A stretch of DNA of 64,000 bases from Methylobacterium nodulans ORS 2060 (GCF_000022085.1 NC_011894.1:2383501-2447500), one strand, 5' to 3'; numbered from the stretch's first letter, positions 1 to 9,395 are shown. The notes: generated by a model not told the origin, from the sequence alone. Program-made: numbers and translations.

Positions 1-66
1 TGTGGCAGCCGCGATCGGGGTTGCGTTAGCGATGTCATCATTTGTCGGAAATGGGCCAGAAGCCAT
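1..66 (-). CDS. N-terminus of an unknown protein running off the left edge
   Basis: Reading leftward, an ATG at 66-64 follows a strong GGAGGAG ribosome binding site (about 72-82) and stays open for 22 codons to the window edge (begins MASGPFPTNDDIANAT). Only the start is visible. The N-D-x-x-A-N-A pattern resembles the beginning of secreted repeat or pre-peptidase-like proteins (family resemblance, not proof). No function can be assigned. Confidence 0.5.
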   Translation of the reverse strand, partial: MASGPFPTNDDIANATPIAAAT

Positions 67-1012
67 CGCGCTCTCCTCCCTCGCATTTAGGTTTTGATCT
101 TACCACGTATCAAGAGGGAGGGGTGTGTCGTATCTGCATCAACAGCCTTCCTGATGCAGTTTCAAACTGAAGTGATTGTCGCACGTGTTGCCGCATAGGA
201 TATATTCAATGGATCCATCCCGAAGCTGTTGACGATCCGTGGGCAATTCAATGGTGTTTCAACCAGTTCTCGGGCTTAATGCCAGGCACGGGCAACAGGC
301 AGGCGAGCCCACGGCTCCATGCAAGAACGGCGGGGGAGGGGGCGTTAAGCGTGGCTGAGTCGGCCATGGCGGGACGCGCCCTGCGGGCGAGGCGCTGGAC
401 GTGACCCGCTCGACACAACGCCGCGGCGGGCCTTTTGCGCTCACGCGGCCGTTCCCCATGCGCGCGAGCGGAACGGAAGGGGATCGGAGTGGGGGACCTG
501 ACCGAAACGGACCTCCGCTACCATCCGTTTAGTCCGCTTGGTCAATGACTTGGCGGGCTTTTTGGTGCCCGATCCCTGGCCGAAAAGTGTTGTGATGAGC
601 TGCAACACGACCTGTGAATTTACAATGGGTTACATGCGAGCGTCGGCTGCTCCGCGCAACACGGACGCAACACGAAACCGAGCTGGGACGAAGGAACGGA
701 ATGGTGGCTTGAGCCTTCGCGAGCCGGGCAACGCCCGATGTCACCGCAGGAGGGCATGAGTCATTCGACATGAATCTCCCCCTCCAGGAACGCTTCTGTG
801 GCCCACGAGCCCGGCGCGGCCTCAGGCTCTAGCATCGTCGTCCGGGAGCCTTTCGGATGGAGATAGGAGGTTAGCTGCCCTTCGCGCCATCGGTCTTGAC
901 GCACCGAGGCATGATGCTCCCTGCCGCGTCTCGGCATTGCAGCATGCCCAAAGAAGCCCCGGATATCACGATCGAACAAGCTTGGGGTGCGCAGCGCATA
1001 TGCGGCCTCGAT
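67..1012. other. Long stretch with no convincing gene
   Basis: About 950 bases with only short overlapping frames on both strands, none with a good ribosome binding site or recognisable protein. The first 180 bases are clearly more AT-rich than the rest and probably hold the promoter of the leftward gene at the edge. Confidence 0.5.
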
Positions 1013-1080
1013 GAGCGTGGTGACGGCTCATGACTCGGCTCAACGAGCAGGTTGGCATGAGAGCACCGGATCGCTCAGAC

Positions 1081-1132
1081 CTACAAACTTTTAATCTGTA
1101 GGTCCTGGGTTCGAATCCCAGCGCGCTCACCA
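1081..1132 (+). pseudogene. tRNA-Lys(UUU)-like 3' half, degenerate tRNA or attachment-site remnant
   Basis: The segment carries an anticodon loop CTTTTAA (anticodon TTT, Lys), a perfect T-arm (CTGGG / TTCGAAT / CCCAG), an acceptor 3' strand CGCGCTC and an encoded CCA at 1130-1132. The 5' side of the anticodon stem has an A-C mismatch. A matching 5' acceptor strand (GAGCGTG) is found at 1013-1019, but the D-arm region between is about 43 bases too long for a tRNA, so a working tRNA is unlikely. Fragments from anticodon loop to CCA are the usual footprint of tyrosine-recombinase integration. A related fragment lies at 53593-53637 on the other strand. Confidence 0.6.
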
Positions 1133-1243
1133 ACACTCAGCTCAATCCGCCGTTTCCGCGGGGACGGTTTCGGGACGATCGAAGCGCGGGAAATCCCGGG
1201 AGACCGCGGGAGCTTGTTGCCTCATCAGGCTGTCCAGCACACT

Positions 1244-2233
1244 TCATTTTGGATAGGCGCCGACCTCGCGCAGGAACGCTACTGTTGCGGGATGCAACCA
1301 TGTGGCTGGAACCACGCCCGCGAGGTCTCGCGGATCACTCGCACGTCCTTGCGGGAGCCGCCGCGCCAAGGCGCTCTGGCCGAGGTCAATTGCCCGGACG
1401 AGACGTGACACCGCTGCGGGGTCCAGACCCGGCTTGGCGATGATGAAGCTCCAGGAACCGACCGTTTCGATGGCCTCCGTCTGCAAGGGAAAGGAGCTGG
1501 CCGGCACCGTCATACGCCGCAGCGAGGGGCTGAGGGCCAGGATCCTGTCGATGGCCTGAGGAGCCGGACCAAAGAAGCGTGCCCCGCCCGGTGTTTCGGC
1601 CAGCGTCCTGAACCCCGGCCAGCCGAGTCCTCCACCCCACAGCGCGGCGGCACGGCCGTCGAGGACCATGCCCGGGCCGTCTCCGGCGCGATCGAGCAGG
1701 ATCGGCTGAATATCGTGATCAGGGTCGATGCCGGATCCTCGCAGCACAGCTCGGGCCATCATGGTGAGACCGGAGTTCCGGGTGCCCAGGGCAACCTCCC
1801 GTCCTCGCAGATCCTCGACCGATCGGATCGGGCTCGATGCCGGCACGACGAAGAGACCAGGGGTGGCGTATATGGGGGCGACCACCGTGAGCTTGGGCCG
1901 ATCCTCTTCTGCGGCCAAGGCCTTGTAGGCGAACTCGCCCTGCACGAGAGCGAGGTCGAGCTTGCCGTCTCGCAGCAGGGCCAGGTTCTCGGCCGAACCG
2001 CCTGTGGCGCGAAGCTCGAGCTCAACGGTCGGGCTCGCCTCCCGAACAGCTGCGGCGAGCGCCTCACCGTACGCCCTGAAGCCGCCTCCGGGCGTCGCCG
2101 TCCCGAGGACGAGGCGAGCAGGCTCCTGGGCGCGCGCTGCCTGCATCGGCCAGAGGGGAATGCTGGCCACCCATACGGCAGCGACGAACAGCCGGCGCCT
2201 CAGCATGTCAGGCCAAGCCTTTCGGATCTGCAC
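1244..2233 (-). CDS. TAXI-family TRAP transporter solute-binding protein
   Basis: 329-residue exported protein. A basic start, a hydrophobic stretch and an AxA-like end (about residues 12-36, ending ARAQ) form a signal peptide. The mature part starts LVLGTATPGG and continues with the two-lobed TAXI binding-protein pattern (ATGGSAENLALL near residue 75, DLALVQGE near 95, EDLRGREVALGT near 145). Family role: periplasmic capture of small acids for a TRAP symporter. No TRAP membrane subunit is visible nearby, so this is an orphan binding protein. It is the last gene of a minus-strand trio, 100 bases after the FAH-family gene. AAGGA seven bases before the start supports 2233; an internal ATG at 2206 is possible. 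Confidence 0.85.
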   Translation of the reverse strand: MQIRKAWPDMLRRRLFVAAVWVASIPLWPMQAARAQEPARLVLGTATPGGGFRAYGEALAAAVREASPTVELELRATGGSAENLALLRDGKLDLALVQGEFAYKALAAEEDRPKLTVVAPIYATPGLFVVPASSPIRSVEDLRGREVALGTRNSGLTMMARAVLRGSGIDPDHDIQPILLDRAGDGPGMVLDGRAAALWGGGLGWPGFRTLAETPGGARFFGPAPQAIDRILALSPSLRRMTVPASSFPLQTEAIETVGSWSFIIAKPGLDPAAVSRLVRAIDLGQSALARRLPQGRASDPRDLAGVVPATWLHPATVAFLREVGAYPK

Positions 2234-2333
2234 GGGTCCTTGCCCGGAGTCGACCTCCGCGCCTGCACAGTCCCTTTCTCGCTGCTGCTTCGGACATGTG
2301 TATCAAGCAGATAGAGCAGGGCAGGTGAAGCGC

Positions 2334-3143
2334 TCACGGCCCGCCATCGGCGATGCGGATCGAGAGGTCGGGCAGCCCCGCGATCCGGCCCAGCAGGACG
2401 TCGCCCCGCACGACCGGCCCGACGTTCTCGGGCGTCCCGGAGAAGATGAGATCCCCGGCCTTGAGTTCGAATGCCTCGGACAGGTTCGCGATCTGCTCGG
2501 CCACCGACCAGATCATCTGGGACAGGTCGGCATCCTGCTTCACCTGCCCGTTGACCTCGAGCCGGATCATGCCGCGGGTGAGGTGCCCGACCGCGGCCAC
2601 CGGATGGATCAGCCCGATCGGCGCCGAGTGGTCGAAGCTCTTGCCGATCTCCCACGGCTTCTTCTGCTCGCCCATGCCGCGCTGGAGGTCGCGCCGCGTC
2701 ATGTCGAGCCCGACCGCGTAGCCGTGGACGTGGTCGAGCGCGGCATCCTTGGAGATGTTGCGCCCGCCCGACTTCAGCGCGGCGACGAGTTCGAGTTCGT
2801 AGTGGTAGTTCTTGGTCAGTGACGGATAGGGATGGTCGGCCACCGTGCCGGTGGGCACGACCTGGATCGCATCGGCCGGCTTCTGGAAGAAGAAGGGCGG
2901 CTCGCGGGTGGGATCCGATCCCATCTCGCGGGCATGCGCCGCGTAGTTGCGGCCGATGCAGTAGATCCGGCGCACCGGAAACACCTCTGCCGCGCCGGCG
3001 ATCGGCACGCTGGCCTGCGGCAGGGCGAACAGCGCCTTCGGCGTGGCGGTCACCTGCGCGGCGGCAGGGGCTGCCAGCGACGCCGTGCCGAGCACCGCGC
3101 CGGCCGCGGTCCTCATGGCATCCCGCCGGGTGGTCGTGGTCAT
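2334..3143 (-). CDS. Fumarylacetoacetate hydrolase family protein, exported by a Tat-like signal
   Basis: 269 residues from the ATG at 3143, chosen because GGAGAG precedes it and because the protein then begins with a twin-arginine signal (TRRDAMR, hydrophobic stretch, AAAQ). The FAH core follows: YCIGRNYAAHAREMG near residue 60, an ExE metal-binding pair in YELELVAAL near 120, and the GLDMTRRDLQ block near 150. Members hydrolyse or decarboxylate beta-diketo acids using a divalent metal. Periplasmic location is unusual for this normally cytosolic family and is inferred from the signal. It sits 56 bases after the large CxxCH protein and 100 bases before the TAXI gene, so the three are probably one transcript. 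Confidence 0.85.
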   Translation of the reverse strand: MTTTTRRDAMRTAAGAVLGTASLAAPAAAQVTATPKALFALPQASVPIAGAAEVFPVRRIYCIGRNYAAHAREMGSDPTREPPFFFQKPADAIQVVPTGTVADHPYPSLTKNYHYELELVAALKSGGRNISKDAALDHVHGYAVGLDMTRRDLQRGMGEQKKPWEIGKSFDHSAPIGLIHPVAAVGHLTRGMIRLEVNGQVKQDADLSQMIWSVAEQIANLSEAFELKAGDLIFSGTPENVGPVVRGDVLLGRIAGLPDLSIRIADGGP

Positions 3144-3199
3144 CGTCGTCTCTCCGAGCTCATCTCGTCCACAGGCGGCGGGTGATAAGCACCGATCCC

Positions 3200-5374
3200 T
3201 CAATGCGCGAGCGGATCCGGGCGCAGCTGGAACTTGAACACGTTCGGCGAGGCCTCGGTCCCACCCTCACCATGGAAGTTCGCGCGCGTCCCGGAGGTGG
3301 TCCAGAGCCCGCGCCCCTTCCAGCCCGCCGCCGGATCGTCGATGCGCCCGTCGACATTCTTCGTGAAGAAACCGAGCGGGTAGGGAACTCGTAGGCTCAC
3401 GAAACTGTCGTTCACCAGGGCCAGCAGCCGTTCGCCGCCGTTAGCCGAGGCGATCGGCACGTTCGCACCCAGCCCGAGGATGTTGTAGCGGTCGACCCAG
3501 ACGTAGTACGCGTGCTCGGCGCTGCCCGAGGTGTCCAATCCCCGGATCTGCGGGCCCGGGAAGCGGTAGAGGCGCCAGCCCTCCGGACAGAGCCGCCCCT
3601 CGGCGGCTTGCGGCCCGCCGAGGGGGCCCCTGCACTTCGAGCGGTCGAAGCTCGCCAAGTGCCCACTCGACAGCGCGGTCCACGCCACCCCGTCCAGGCC
3701 GATGTCGAGCCCACGCGGACCGAAGCTGCCCTCGGGCGGCTGGTAGATCTCGGCGAGGGCGGTGCGGGCGGGATCCGGGCCGAGGTCGAGGCGGATGATG
3801 TAGCCGGGCTGGTCGATCCGGGAGAAGCCGCGATCCATCGACTGACCCCAGACCGTGTTGTCGACCGGGCTCGGCATGACGCCGTAGAAGGCCGCCATCA
3901 CCCGCTTGTCCTTGCTCGGGTCGAGGGGCTGGTCTGCCTCGACGAAGTCGTCGCGCCTGCCGTTGCCGTTGGTGTCGACGATGATCGGTGTCCACCCCTG
4001 CGCCTTCGCGGCATCGTGCGTCTCGCGGTAGACGCGCGTGTTCAGCCATCCCACCACGCCGCTCGCCGGACCGCCGGCGCTCGTCCACAGCGTGTTGTCG
4101 GGATCGTGACCGAAGTAGAGGTGGTGCGTGGTGAAGCAGGTGTCGATCAGGTCCCACCGCCCCGTCGCGGGATCGTACATCGAGAGCTGCCGGTCGGAGA
4201 CCTGGAGCGGCGCCGCGGCTGCCGAGGGATGCGTGCTGCAGAAGGCGGGGTTCTCCCGCGGCCGCAGGCGGGCCGTGAACCAGACCTTGCCCTTCTCGTC
4301 CATCATCACGTTGTGGATGCTGGTGTGACCGTCCCAGATCGGCTCCTCGCCCCAGTAGGCGGAGGGGCCGCGCAGGGCATCCAGCGAGGAAGGGATCTTC
4401 GGGTCGAGGTACGGGTGCCTGACCTCGCCCGCGATGTTCCGGACCGGGTCGAGCGTCGGCACGAGGTCCGTGCTCTCCTCCGGCGAGCCCCAGATCAGGC
4501 CGTTGGCGTTGACGGTCGGATCCCGCTTGTCGGTCGAGATGGCGTCGTGCTGGTAGTGCTTGGGGTCGGCCCAGTCCCACGAGGTGATGACGACGTTGCG
4601 CTCGACGCCCTGCGGGCGCTCGGGCTTGGCGAAGGGCAGCTCTCCCGCGGCGATCCGGTCGGTCCAGTCCGCGAACACGGTGTAGGCCTTGTCGACCCCG
4701 AGACTGCCCAGCGCGACTGCCATGTAGGCTTGCGCCTGGCCCGCCTGGGTGCGAATCGCCCAGGCGGTCTGGGAATCATTCCCAGCGCGGAAGAAAGCCG
4801 GAATCTCGCGGATGCCGCGACTGCCGAGCGCGTGGCAGGACTGGCACATGTTCTTGATGGTGTCGACCCACGCCGCCTGGGACTTCATGGTCGGCGGGAT
4901 GTGATTGCCGAGGTCGCCGGTTCCCGGGAACTCGGATTGCGGCGGCACGCCGAGCAGGGCGTACCAGTACATGCCGGGATAATATTGGGCGGCTTCGCGC
5001 GCGGAGGGGGCCGGAACGGCTCGCAGGTCGAGCAGACCCCCGGTCCTCGCGTCGACCTTGGGGGCATCGACGAGGCCGTAGCCGCGGGTCCAGACCCGGT
5101 ATGTGGCCGCGGGAAGGTCTGGGATAACGAAGCGTCCCTGGTCGTCGGTGACCACGATCTTGGCGAACCGGGTCGGCAGGTCCCGCGTCTCGGCAATAAC
5201 CCAGACGCCTGCCTCGGGGCCGTGCTCGCTGACAACGGTCCCGCCGATGTCACTGGCGCTGATCGCGACCTTGGACGTAGGCGCCTGCTGACCGTTGGTT
5301 GGCCCGATGGTCCCCAGCATGATCGAGAGGGCGAGGCTGGACATCTTGAGCCGATGGCCTGCTGTGAGGGGCAT
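3200..5374 (-). CDS. Large secreted CxxCH protein with carboxypeptidase-regulatory-like domain and propeller-like body
   Basis: 724 residues from the ATG at 5374, preceded by GGAGGAG; a longer frame upstream has no support. Residues 1-28 form a signal peptide. Residues about 35-100 look like a carboxypeptidase regulatory-like beta-sandwich (GTVVSEHGPEAGVWVIAET, then DDQGRFVIPDLP). A haem-c type motif C177-x-x-C180-H181 follows (CQSCH). The remaining 450 residues contain repeated WD/KVWFTA-type strands resembling streptogramin-lyase-like beta-propellers. A periplasmic redox or lyase role is plausible but not shown. First gene of the minus-strand trio with the FAH-family and TAXI genes. Confidence 0.75.
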   Translation of the reverse strand: MPLTAGHRLKMSSLALSIMLGTIGPTNGQQAPTSKVAISASDIGGTVVSEHGPEAGVWVIAETRDLPTRFAKIVVTDDQGRFVIPDLPAATYRVWTRGYGLVDAPKVDARTGGLLDLRAVPAPSAREAAQYYPGMYWYALLGVPPQSEFPGTGDLGNHIPPTMKSQAAWVDTIKNMCQSCHALGSRGIREIPAFFRAGNDSQTAWAIRTQAGQAQAYMAVALGSLGVDKAYTVFADWTDRIAAGELPFAKPERPQGVERNVVITSWDWADPKHYQHDAISTDKRDPTVNANGLIWGSPEESTDLVPTLDPVRNIAGEVRHPYLDPKIPSSLDALRGPSAYWGEEPIWDGHTSIHNVMMDEKGKVWFTARLRPRENPAFCSTHPSAAAAPLQVSDRQLSMYDPATGRWDLIDTCFTTHHLYFGHDPDNTLWTSAGGPASGVVGWLNTRVYRETHDAAKAQGWTPIIVDTNGNGRRDDFVEADQPLDPSKDKRVMAAFYGVMPSPVDNTVWGQSMDRGFSRIDQPGYIIRLDLGPDPARTALAEIYQPPEGSFGPRGLDIGLDGVAWTALSSGHLASFDRSKCRGPLGGPQAAEGRLCPEGWRLYRFPGPQIRGLDTSGSAEHAYYVWVDRYNILGLGANVPIASANGGERLLALVNDSFVSLRVPYPLGFFTKNVDGRIDDPAAGWKGRGLWTTSGTRANFHGEGGTEASPNVFKFQLRPDPLAH

Positions 5375-5645
5375 GCACCCTCCTCCCTCGAGCCGATCCG
5401 TCAGCATGGCCGAGCCGAAATGGCAGTCGGTCCGCAGGTCGGCAGCCTGCATATCGTCACAGTATGGTGCACCTGACGAGCGGGACGAGCCTGCCGGGCC
5501 ATCGTCCACACCGGTTCGCAAAGAGGCCAGCGGAGCTGGTGATAGTCTTCTGGATGCCGCTCGGCCGTCCAATTGGCTGCGCATGGCTCTGGCGCCCTCA
5601 CCTCAGCGATGAGACAAGGCCGATCCACAAACGGAGATCGTTGCC

Positions 5646-6059
5646 GTGACAGCCTCGTTCGATCCGGCCGAAGCCGGCTGGCAGACCGTCGCCCTGTCCG
5701 AGTTCATGGATCTGATCGGGCCGGTGTGGCAGCGGCACACCGACGAAAGCACACACTATGGGCTGCTCGTGGCGGAGAAGCACAGGAACCGCAACGGGGT
5801 CGCCCACGGCGGCGTGATGGCGACGCTCCTGGACATGGCGCTCGGCCGCACCTCGTCGGAGGCCCAGGGCGGCCGCAAGCAGGCGACGATCAACCTCGAC
5901 GTGCAGTTCCTCGCTCCCGTGCAGGTCGGCGAATTCCTTGTCGCCGAGTGCCGCGTCGTGCGGGCCACGCGCTCGATCATGTTCATGCACGGAACCTTGC
6001 GGGTCGGGGAACGCGTCTGCGCCGTCGCGCAGGGGACCTGGAAGATCCTGGGGGCTTAG
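5646..6059 (+). CDS. PaaI-family hotdog-fold acyl-CoA thioesterase
   Basis: 137 residues with a GTG start. The hotdog signature is clear: NRNGVAHGGVMATLLDMALG (residues about 52-71) holds the H-G-G helix cap that binds CoA, followed by the strands TINLDVQFLAPVQVGEFLVAECRVV and MHGTLRVGERVCAVAQGTW. Full length for the PaaI/YdiI type. Such enzymes hydrolyse aryl- or acyl-CoA esters in the cytosol; the substrate is not predictable. It is divergent from the secreted CxxCH gene, and the roughly 270-base gap between them holds both promoters. Confidence 0.85.
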   Translation: MTASFDPAEAGWQTVALSEFMDLIGPVWQRHTDESTHYGLLVAEKHRNRNGVAHGGVMATLLDMALGRTSSEAQGGRKQATINLDVQFLAPVQVGEFLVAECRVVRATRSIMFMHGTLRVGERVCAVAQGTWKILGA

Positions 6060-6431
6060 CTCAAGCACGAGCTCAGCTGTGAAACGCGGCCGGTTCGTAC
6101 AAGGGGGGTCAGGCCTCCCGTTCACGATCCAGTCGAGGTGGGCAGCAGCGATGCGCCAATGACGAGCGACGCCGTCTCTGCAGGGCAGGGGGGGTCAAAG
6201 CTCATCGGCGAACGCCGCCGGGGAGCCATCCACCCCCTGACCGATGCCAAGACCTTCTTGATGCCAGTCTCACCCGCTCTGGGGGCGGTTCGGCCAAGGG
6301 CTCAGATGCGCCACTTGCAGACCTTCGATCGTTGCCGTTGGAATGGCCGCTCGTCGGCCTGGAGCGGACCTCTCTGAAGGTCCCGGACTGTGCAGGGCGA
6401 GGGCTCTCTGCCGAAGGATGCCAGCACGCGG
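6060..6431. other. Intergenic region without a recognised gene
   Basis: Lies between the ends of the thioesterase (plus) and the GlxA-type regulator (minus). Short frames only, none with coding character or a ribosome binding site. No clear terminator hairpin was found. Confidence 0.4.
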
Positions 6432-7418
6432 TCATCGCGTCCCCTGAGATGCGTGCCGCTGCCGGTACTCCGCCGGGGTCAGACCGATGCGGCGAACGAA
6501 GGCACGTCGCAGCGTGTCGGCGTCGTGAAACCCGCAGGCGCCGGCCACTTGCTTGGAAGCCGCCTTGCCCTCCTCCAGGAGCCGGCGCGCCGCCTCGATG
6601 CGGACGTTCTCCACGAATGTGGCCGGCGTCAGGCCGGTCTCCGCCCGGAACAGGCGCGCGAAATGGCGCGGGCTCATGCCGGCGCGTGCCGCCAGCTTGG
6701 CGACGCCGTGGTCCGCGGCCGGGTGGGCCGCCACCCAGCGCTGAACTTCCTGAAGGGCTGACCGCCCAGCCGGCGCGCCAACGCCGCGTCGGCTGAACTG
6801 CATCTGGCCGCCACCGCGCTTGAAATACATGACCAGCTGCGAGGCGACCCTGCGCGCGACCTCGGAACCCAGGTCCTCGTCCACCAGCGCTAGCGCGAGG
6901 TCGAGCCCCGCGGTCACGCCCGCCGCCGTCCGGACTGGACCGTCGAAGAGGCAGATCGCATCGCCGTCGACCACGGCCTCGGGGTAGCGGCGGGCCAGGC
7001 TGTCCGCCACCGCCCAGTGCGTCGTGACCCGGCGCCCTTGCAGGAGGCCCGCCTGCCCAAGCAGGAATGCCCCGCTGCAGACCGAGCCGTAGCGCCGGGA
7101 CTTGAGCGCCGCCGAGGCGAGCCACGCGCACAGGGCCGCGTCCGCCTGCAGCTCGTGTATGCGGGGCGCGCCCGCGACGAGGAGGGTGTCGAAGCCGGCC
7201 GGGTCTTCCGCGCCCGCCACGAGGTCGGCAACGAGGCACCTGCCCGAGGAGGTCTCGACCGGGCCTGGACGCGTCCCGACGACGGCGAGGTCGTAGATCG
7301 TCGTCCCGGCCTGGGTGTTCGCTTCGGCGAAGACGTCGAGCGGGCCGGCGACGTCGAGAAGCTGCACGCCCGGCAGGGCCAGAACCGCGACGCTGCGTAC
7401 CACCTGCTCGCCTTCCAT
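6432..7418 (-). CDS. GlxA-type transcriptional regulator: DJ-1/PfpI domain plus AraC helix-turn-helix
   Basis: 328 residues from the ATG at 7418; starts at 7436 (ATG) and 7478 (GTG) are possible. The N-terminal half is a DJ-1/PfpI-like domain: VLALPGVQLLDVAGPLDVFAEA at the start and the nucleophile-elbow-like SVCSGAFLLGQAGLL with its Cys in the middle. The C-terminal 100 residues are an AraC/XylS double helix-turn-helix (AARAGMSPRHFARLFRAETG and the ending IGLTPAEYRQRH). Members sense metabolites and activate nearby catabolic genes. Divergent from the HD-domain gene, with about 107 bases between the starts, so it may control that gene. Confidence 0.88.
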   Translation of the reverse strand: MEGEQVVRSVAVLALPGVQLLDVAGPLDVFAEANTQAGTTIYDLAVVGTRPGPVETSSGRCLVADLVAGAEDPAGFDTLLVAGAPRIHELQADAALCAWLASAALKSRRYGSVCSGAFLLGQAGLLQGRRVTTHWAVADSLARRYPEAVVDGDAICLFDGPVRTAAGVTAGLDLALALVDEDLGSEVARRVASQLVMYFKRGGGQMQFSRRGVGAPAGRSALQEVQRWVAAHPAADHGVAKLAARAGMSPRHFARLFRAETGLTPATFVENVRIEAARRLLEEGKAASKQVAGACGFHDADTLRRAFVRRIGLTPAEYRQRHASQGTR

Positions 7419-7525
7419 GTCCGTCCGAGCCTGCATGATGGCAGAAATCGCCGTACTCAGGCGATTGCTGCCGTCCACGGATGTGCGTACCTCATCGCTG
7501 TCCCTCGCGCAAACGAGATCCCGCC

Positions 7526-8164
7526 ATGACCCCGAGTTCCCAGGCCGCGATTCCCGATAGCCGGCTCGCCCGGGCCATCACCGAGTTCGTCCGGGACAAC
7601 GAGACCGAACTGCTCTTCAACCATTCGAGCCGGGTCTACCAGTTCGGCGCCCTGGCCGGCATCCGTCGCGGCCTGACCTTCGACCGCGAGCTGCTCTACG
7701 CCGGAGCCATGTTCCACGACCTCGGCCTGATGCCCGGTCACGGCAGCGCGCACGAGCGCTTCGAGGTGGACGGCGCGAACGCCGCCCGGGACTTCCTGAG
7801 GTCTCATGGTATTCCGGAAGAAGACGTCTACACGGTCTGGACCGCCATTGCGCTCCACACCACGCCCGGCATCCCGGTCCACATGCATCCCGTCGTCGCC
7901 CTCGTCACCGCGGGCGTCGAGATGGACGTGCTCGGTCTGACCTACGGCGAGTATTCCGACGCGGAGCGCGAGGCGGTGGTGTCCGCCTTCCCGCGCACGC
8001 CGCACTTCAAGGAGGACATCATCCGAGCCTTCTACGACGGCATCAAGCACAAGCCGGACACCACCTTCGGCAATGTCAAGGCCGACGTCATCGCCGACAA
8101 GGAGCCTCATTTCCACCGGGGCAACTTCTGCAGCGTCATCCGTCAGTCCCCGTGGAGGGGCTGA
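7526..8164 (+). CDS. HD-domain hydrolase, cyanamide-hydratase-like
   Basis: 212 residues from the ATG at 7526. HD metal-site residues are visible in order: H of NHSSRVYQFG (near 40), HD in AMFHDLGLMPGH (near 70), H in IALHTTPGIPVH (near 115), and a late D in TAGVEMDVLG. This spacing matches the HD subgroup that includes fungal cyanamide hydratase and many uncharacterised bacterial proteins. The reaction is unknown. The divergent GlxA-type regulator suggests a small-molecule-inducible function. Confidence 0.8.
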   Translation: MTPSSQAAIPDSRLARAITEFVRDNETELLFNHSSRVYQFGALAGIRRGLTFDRELLYAGAMFHDLGLMPGHGSAHERFEVDGANAARDFLRSHGIPEEDVYTVWTAIALHTTPGIPVHMHPVVALVTAGVEMDVLGLTYGEYSDAEREAVVSAFPRTPHFKEDIIRAFYDGIKHKPDTTFGNVKADVIADKEPHFHRGNFCSVIRQSPWRG

Positions 8165-8270
8165 CGACCCGCCACGGTGAAGTGCGGGCCGATCAATCTG
8201 CTGCGGCGCATCCATCGCGCTAGACGCGCCAAGGTTTCCCCCGCGCGGCCGCGATGATAGGTGTGAGCAC

Positions 8271-8945
8271 ATGCCCGAAGCACTCTCGACCGCCGACCGG
8301 AGCCATCCCGGCCAAGCCATCTACACCCGGACGACCCTGGCATTGTACGATCTCGTCGTGCTCGGAATCTCGAACACCTTGGTGTGGCGGTGTCCTACTC
8401 GCGAGATCCTGCGTCTTTACGATCACTACGTAACGGACGAGCACCTTGACATTGGGGTGGGCACGGGGTGGTACCTTGATCGTTGCCGGTTCCCGAGTTC
8501 GCGGCCGAGACTAGGGCTGTTAGATCTCAACCCGCACTCACTCCGGGCGGCATCCCAGCGCGTCGCGCGCTATCGACCCGAGCAGTACCAGGCGGATGTG
8601 CTGCGGCCGATTGCGATTTCAGCACGGCCGTTCGGGTCGATCGCGATGACCTACCTGCTGCATTGCCTTCCGGGTGCAATGGCAGAGAAGGCGGTCGCCT
8701 TCGATCACATTCTGCCTCTACTGCGCCCGGAAGGGGTGGTGTTTGGGGCCACGCTTTTGTCGAGAGGCGTGCGGAGAACGCGAGCGGCGGAGCGACTCAT
8801 GGCATTCTATAATCGAAAAGGCGTGTTCTCGAACCAAGCAGACGATGCAGAGAGCCTGAGAGAGGCCCTTCAACGGCGTTTCTCGGAAATCGATGTCAGG
8901 ATCTTTGGCTGCGGTGCACTTTTCGTCGCCCGCAAACCGCAGTGA
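8271..8945 (+). CDS. Class I SAM-dependent methyltransferase
   Basis: 224 residues. The SAM-binding glycine loop is HLDIGVGTGWYL (residues about 58-69), followed by the acidic strand end LGLLDLNPHSL, then motif II-like ADVLRPI and FGSIAMTYLLHCLP, and the post-motif LLRPEGVVFGATLL. This is the usual small Rossmann methyltransferase layout with no target-recognition domain, so the substrate is probably a small molecule or lipid. It stands alone between the HD gene and transposase debris. The C-terminal IFGCGALFVARKPQ is typical of the family. Confidence 0.85.
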   Translation: MPEALSTADRSHPGQAIYTRTTLALYDLVVLGISNTLVWRCPTREILRLYDHYVTDEHLDIGVGTGWYLDRCRFPSSRPRLGLLDLNPHSLRAASQRVARYRPEQYQADVLRPIAISARPFGSIAMTYLLHCLPGAMAEKAVAFDHILPLLRPEGVVFGATLLSRGVRRTRAAERLMAFYNRKGVFSNQADDAESLREALQRRFSEIDVRIFGCGALFVARKPQ

Positions 8946-9139
8946 ACGGCCTCTGACAGGCGGCTGGAATGCGCTGTGCTCTTGAAGCGGTCAGCGTTTC
9001 GCGATAATCACCTCTCCATCATGGCGTAACCGATAACTGAATATTTGCCTACGCCTGCTTTTTGGTCGGATGCGGGCGAGCTTGTATCGCTGCACCCGCC
9101 GGTTGGTGGGAGGGAGAGACGGGTGTTCCTATCGCGGCG

Positions 9140-9373
9140 ACGCGAGCCGACCTCTTCGCTGGAATGAACCGTGTCGTGGACGTGGTCCTACGGCCGCAAT
9201 GTGCGAAGGGCTTTGTGCTTCTGCCGAAACGGTAGCGGATTGAGCAAAGCATCGGTGCTCTCACGGTGTCGCGCCGTCTCAAGCTGGACTACGATACGCT
9301 GCTTCATATCTCGGTGTCTGCCATGTTTTTCGCCTCAATAACGAGGCTTCTTGCGTCTATCACTATGAAATGA
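9140..9373 (+). pseudogene. IS5-family transposase C-terminal remnant with an in-frame stop
   Basis: In one frame the sequence reads TRADLFAGMNRVVDVV, then KGFVLLPKR, a TAG stop at 9233-9235, then IEQSIGALTVSRRLKLDYDTLL and FASITRLL. This matches the DDE transposase ending of IS5-type elements, where KRW is followed by the ER/EQ helix; the conserved Trp codon appears to have become TAG. The 5' two-thirds of the gene is missing. A dead relic. Confidence 0.7.
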
Positions 9374-9395
9374 TCCTTTCCTAACGGAATCTGAG

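Noticed and set aside
3512..5476. Long plus-strand frame (654 codons) opposite the secreted CxxCH gene
   Set aside because: Shadow of the minus-strand gene in GC-rich DNA: Arg/Gly/Val-rich, no domain, no ribosome binding site.
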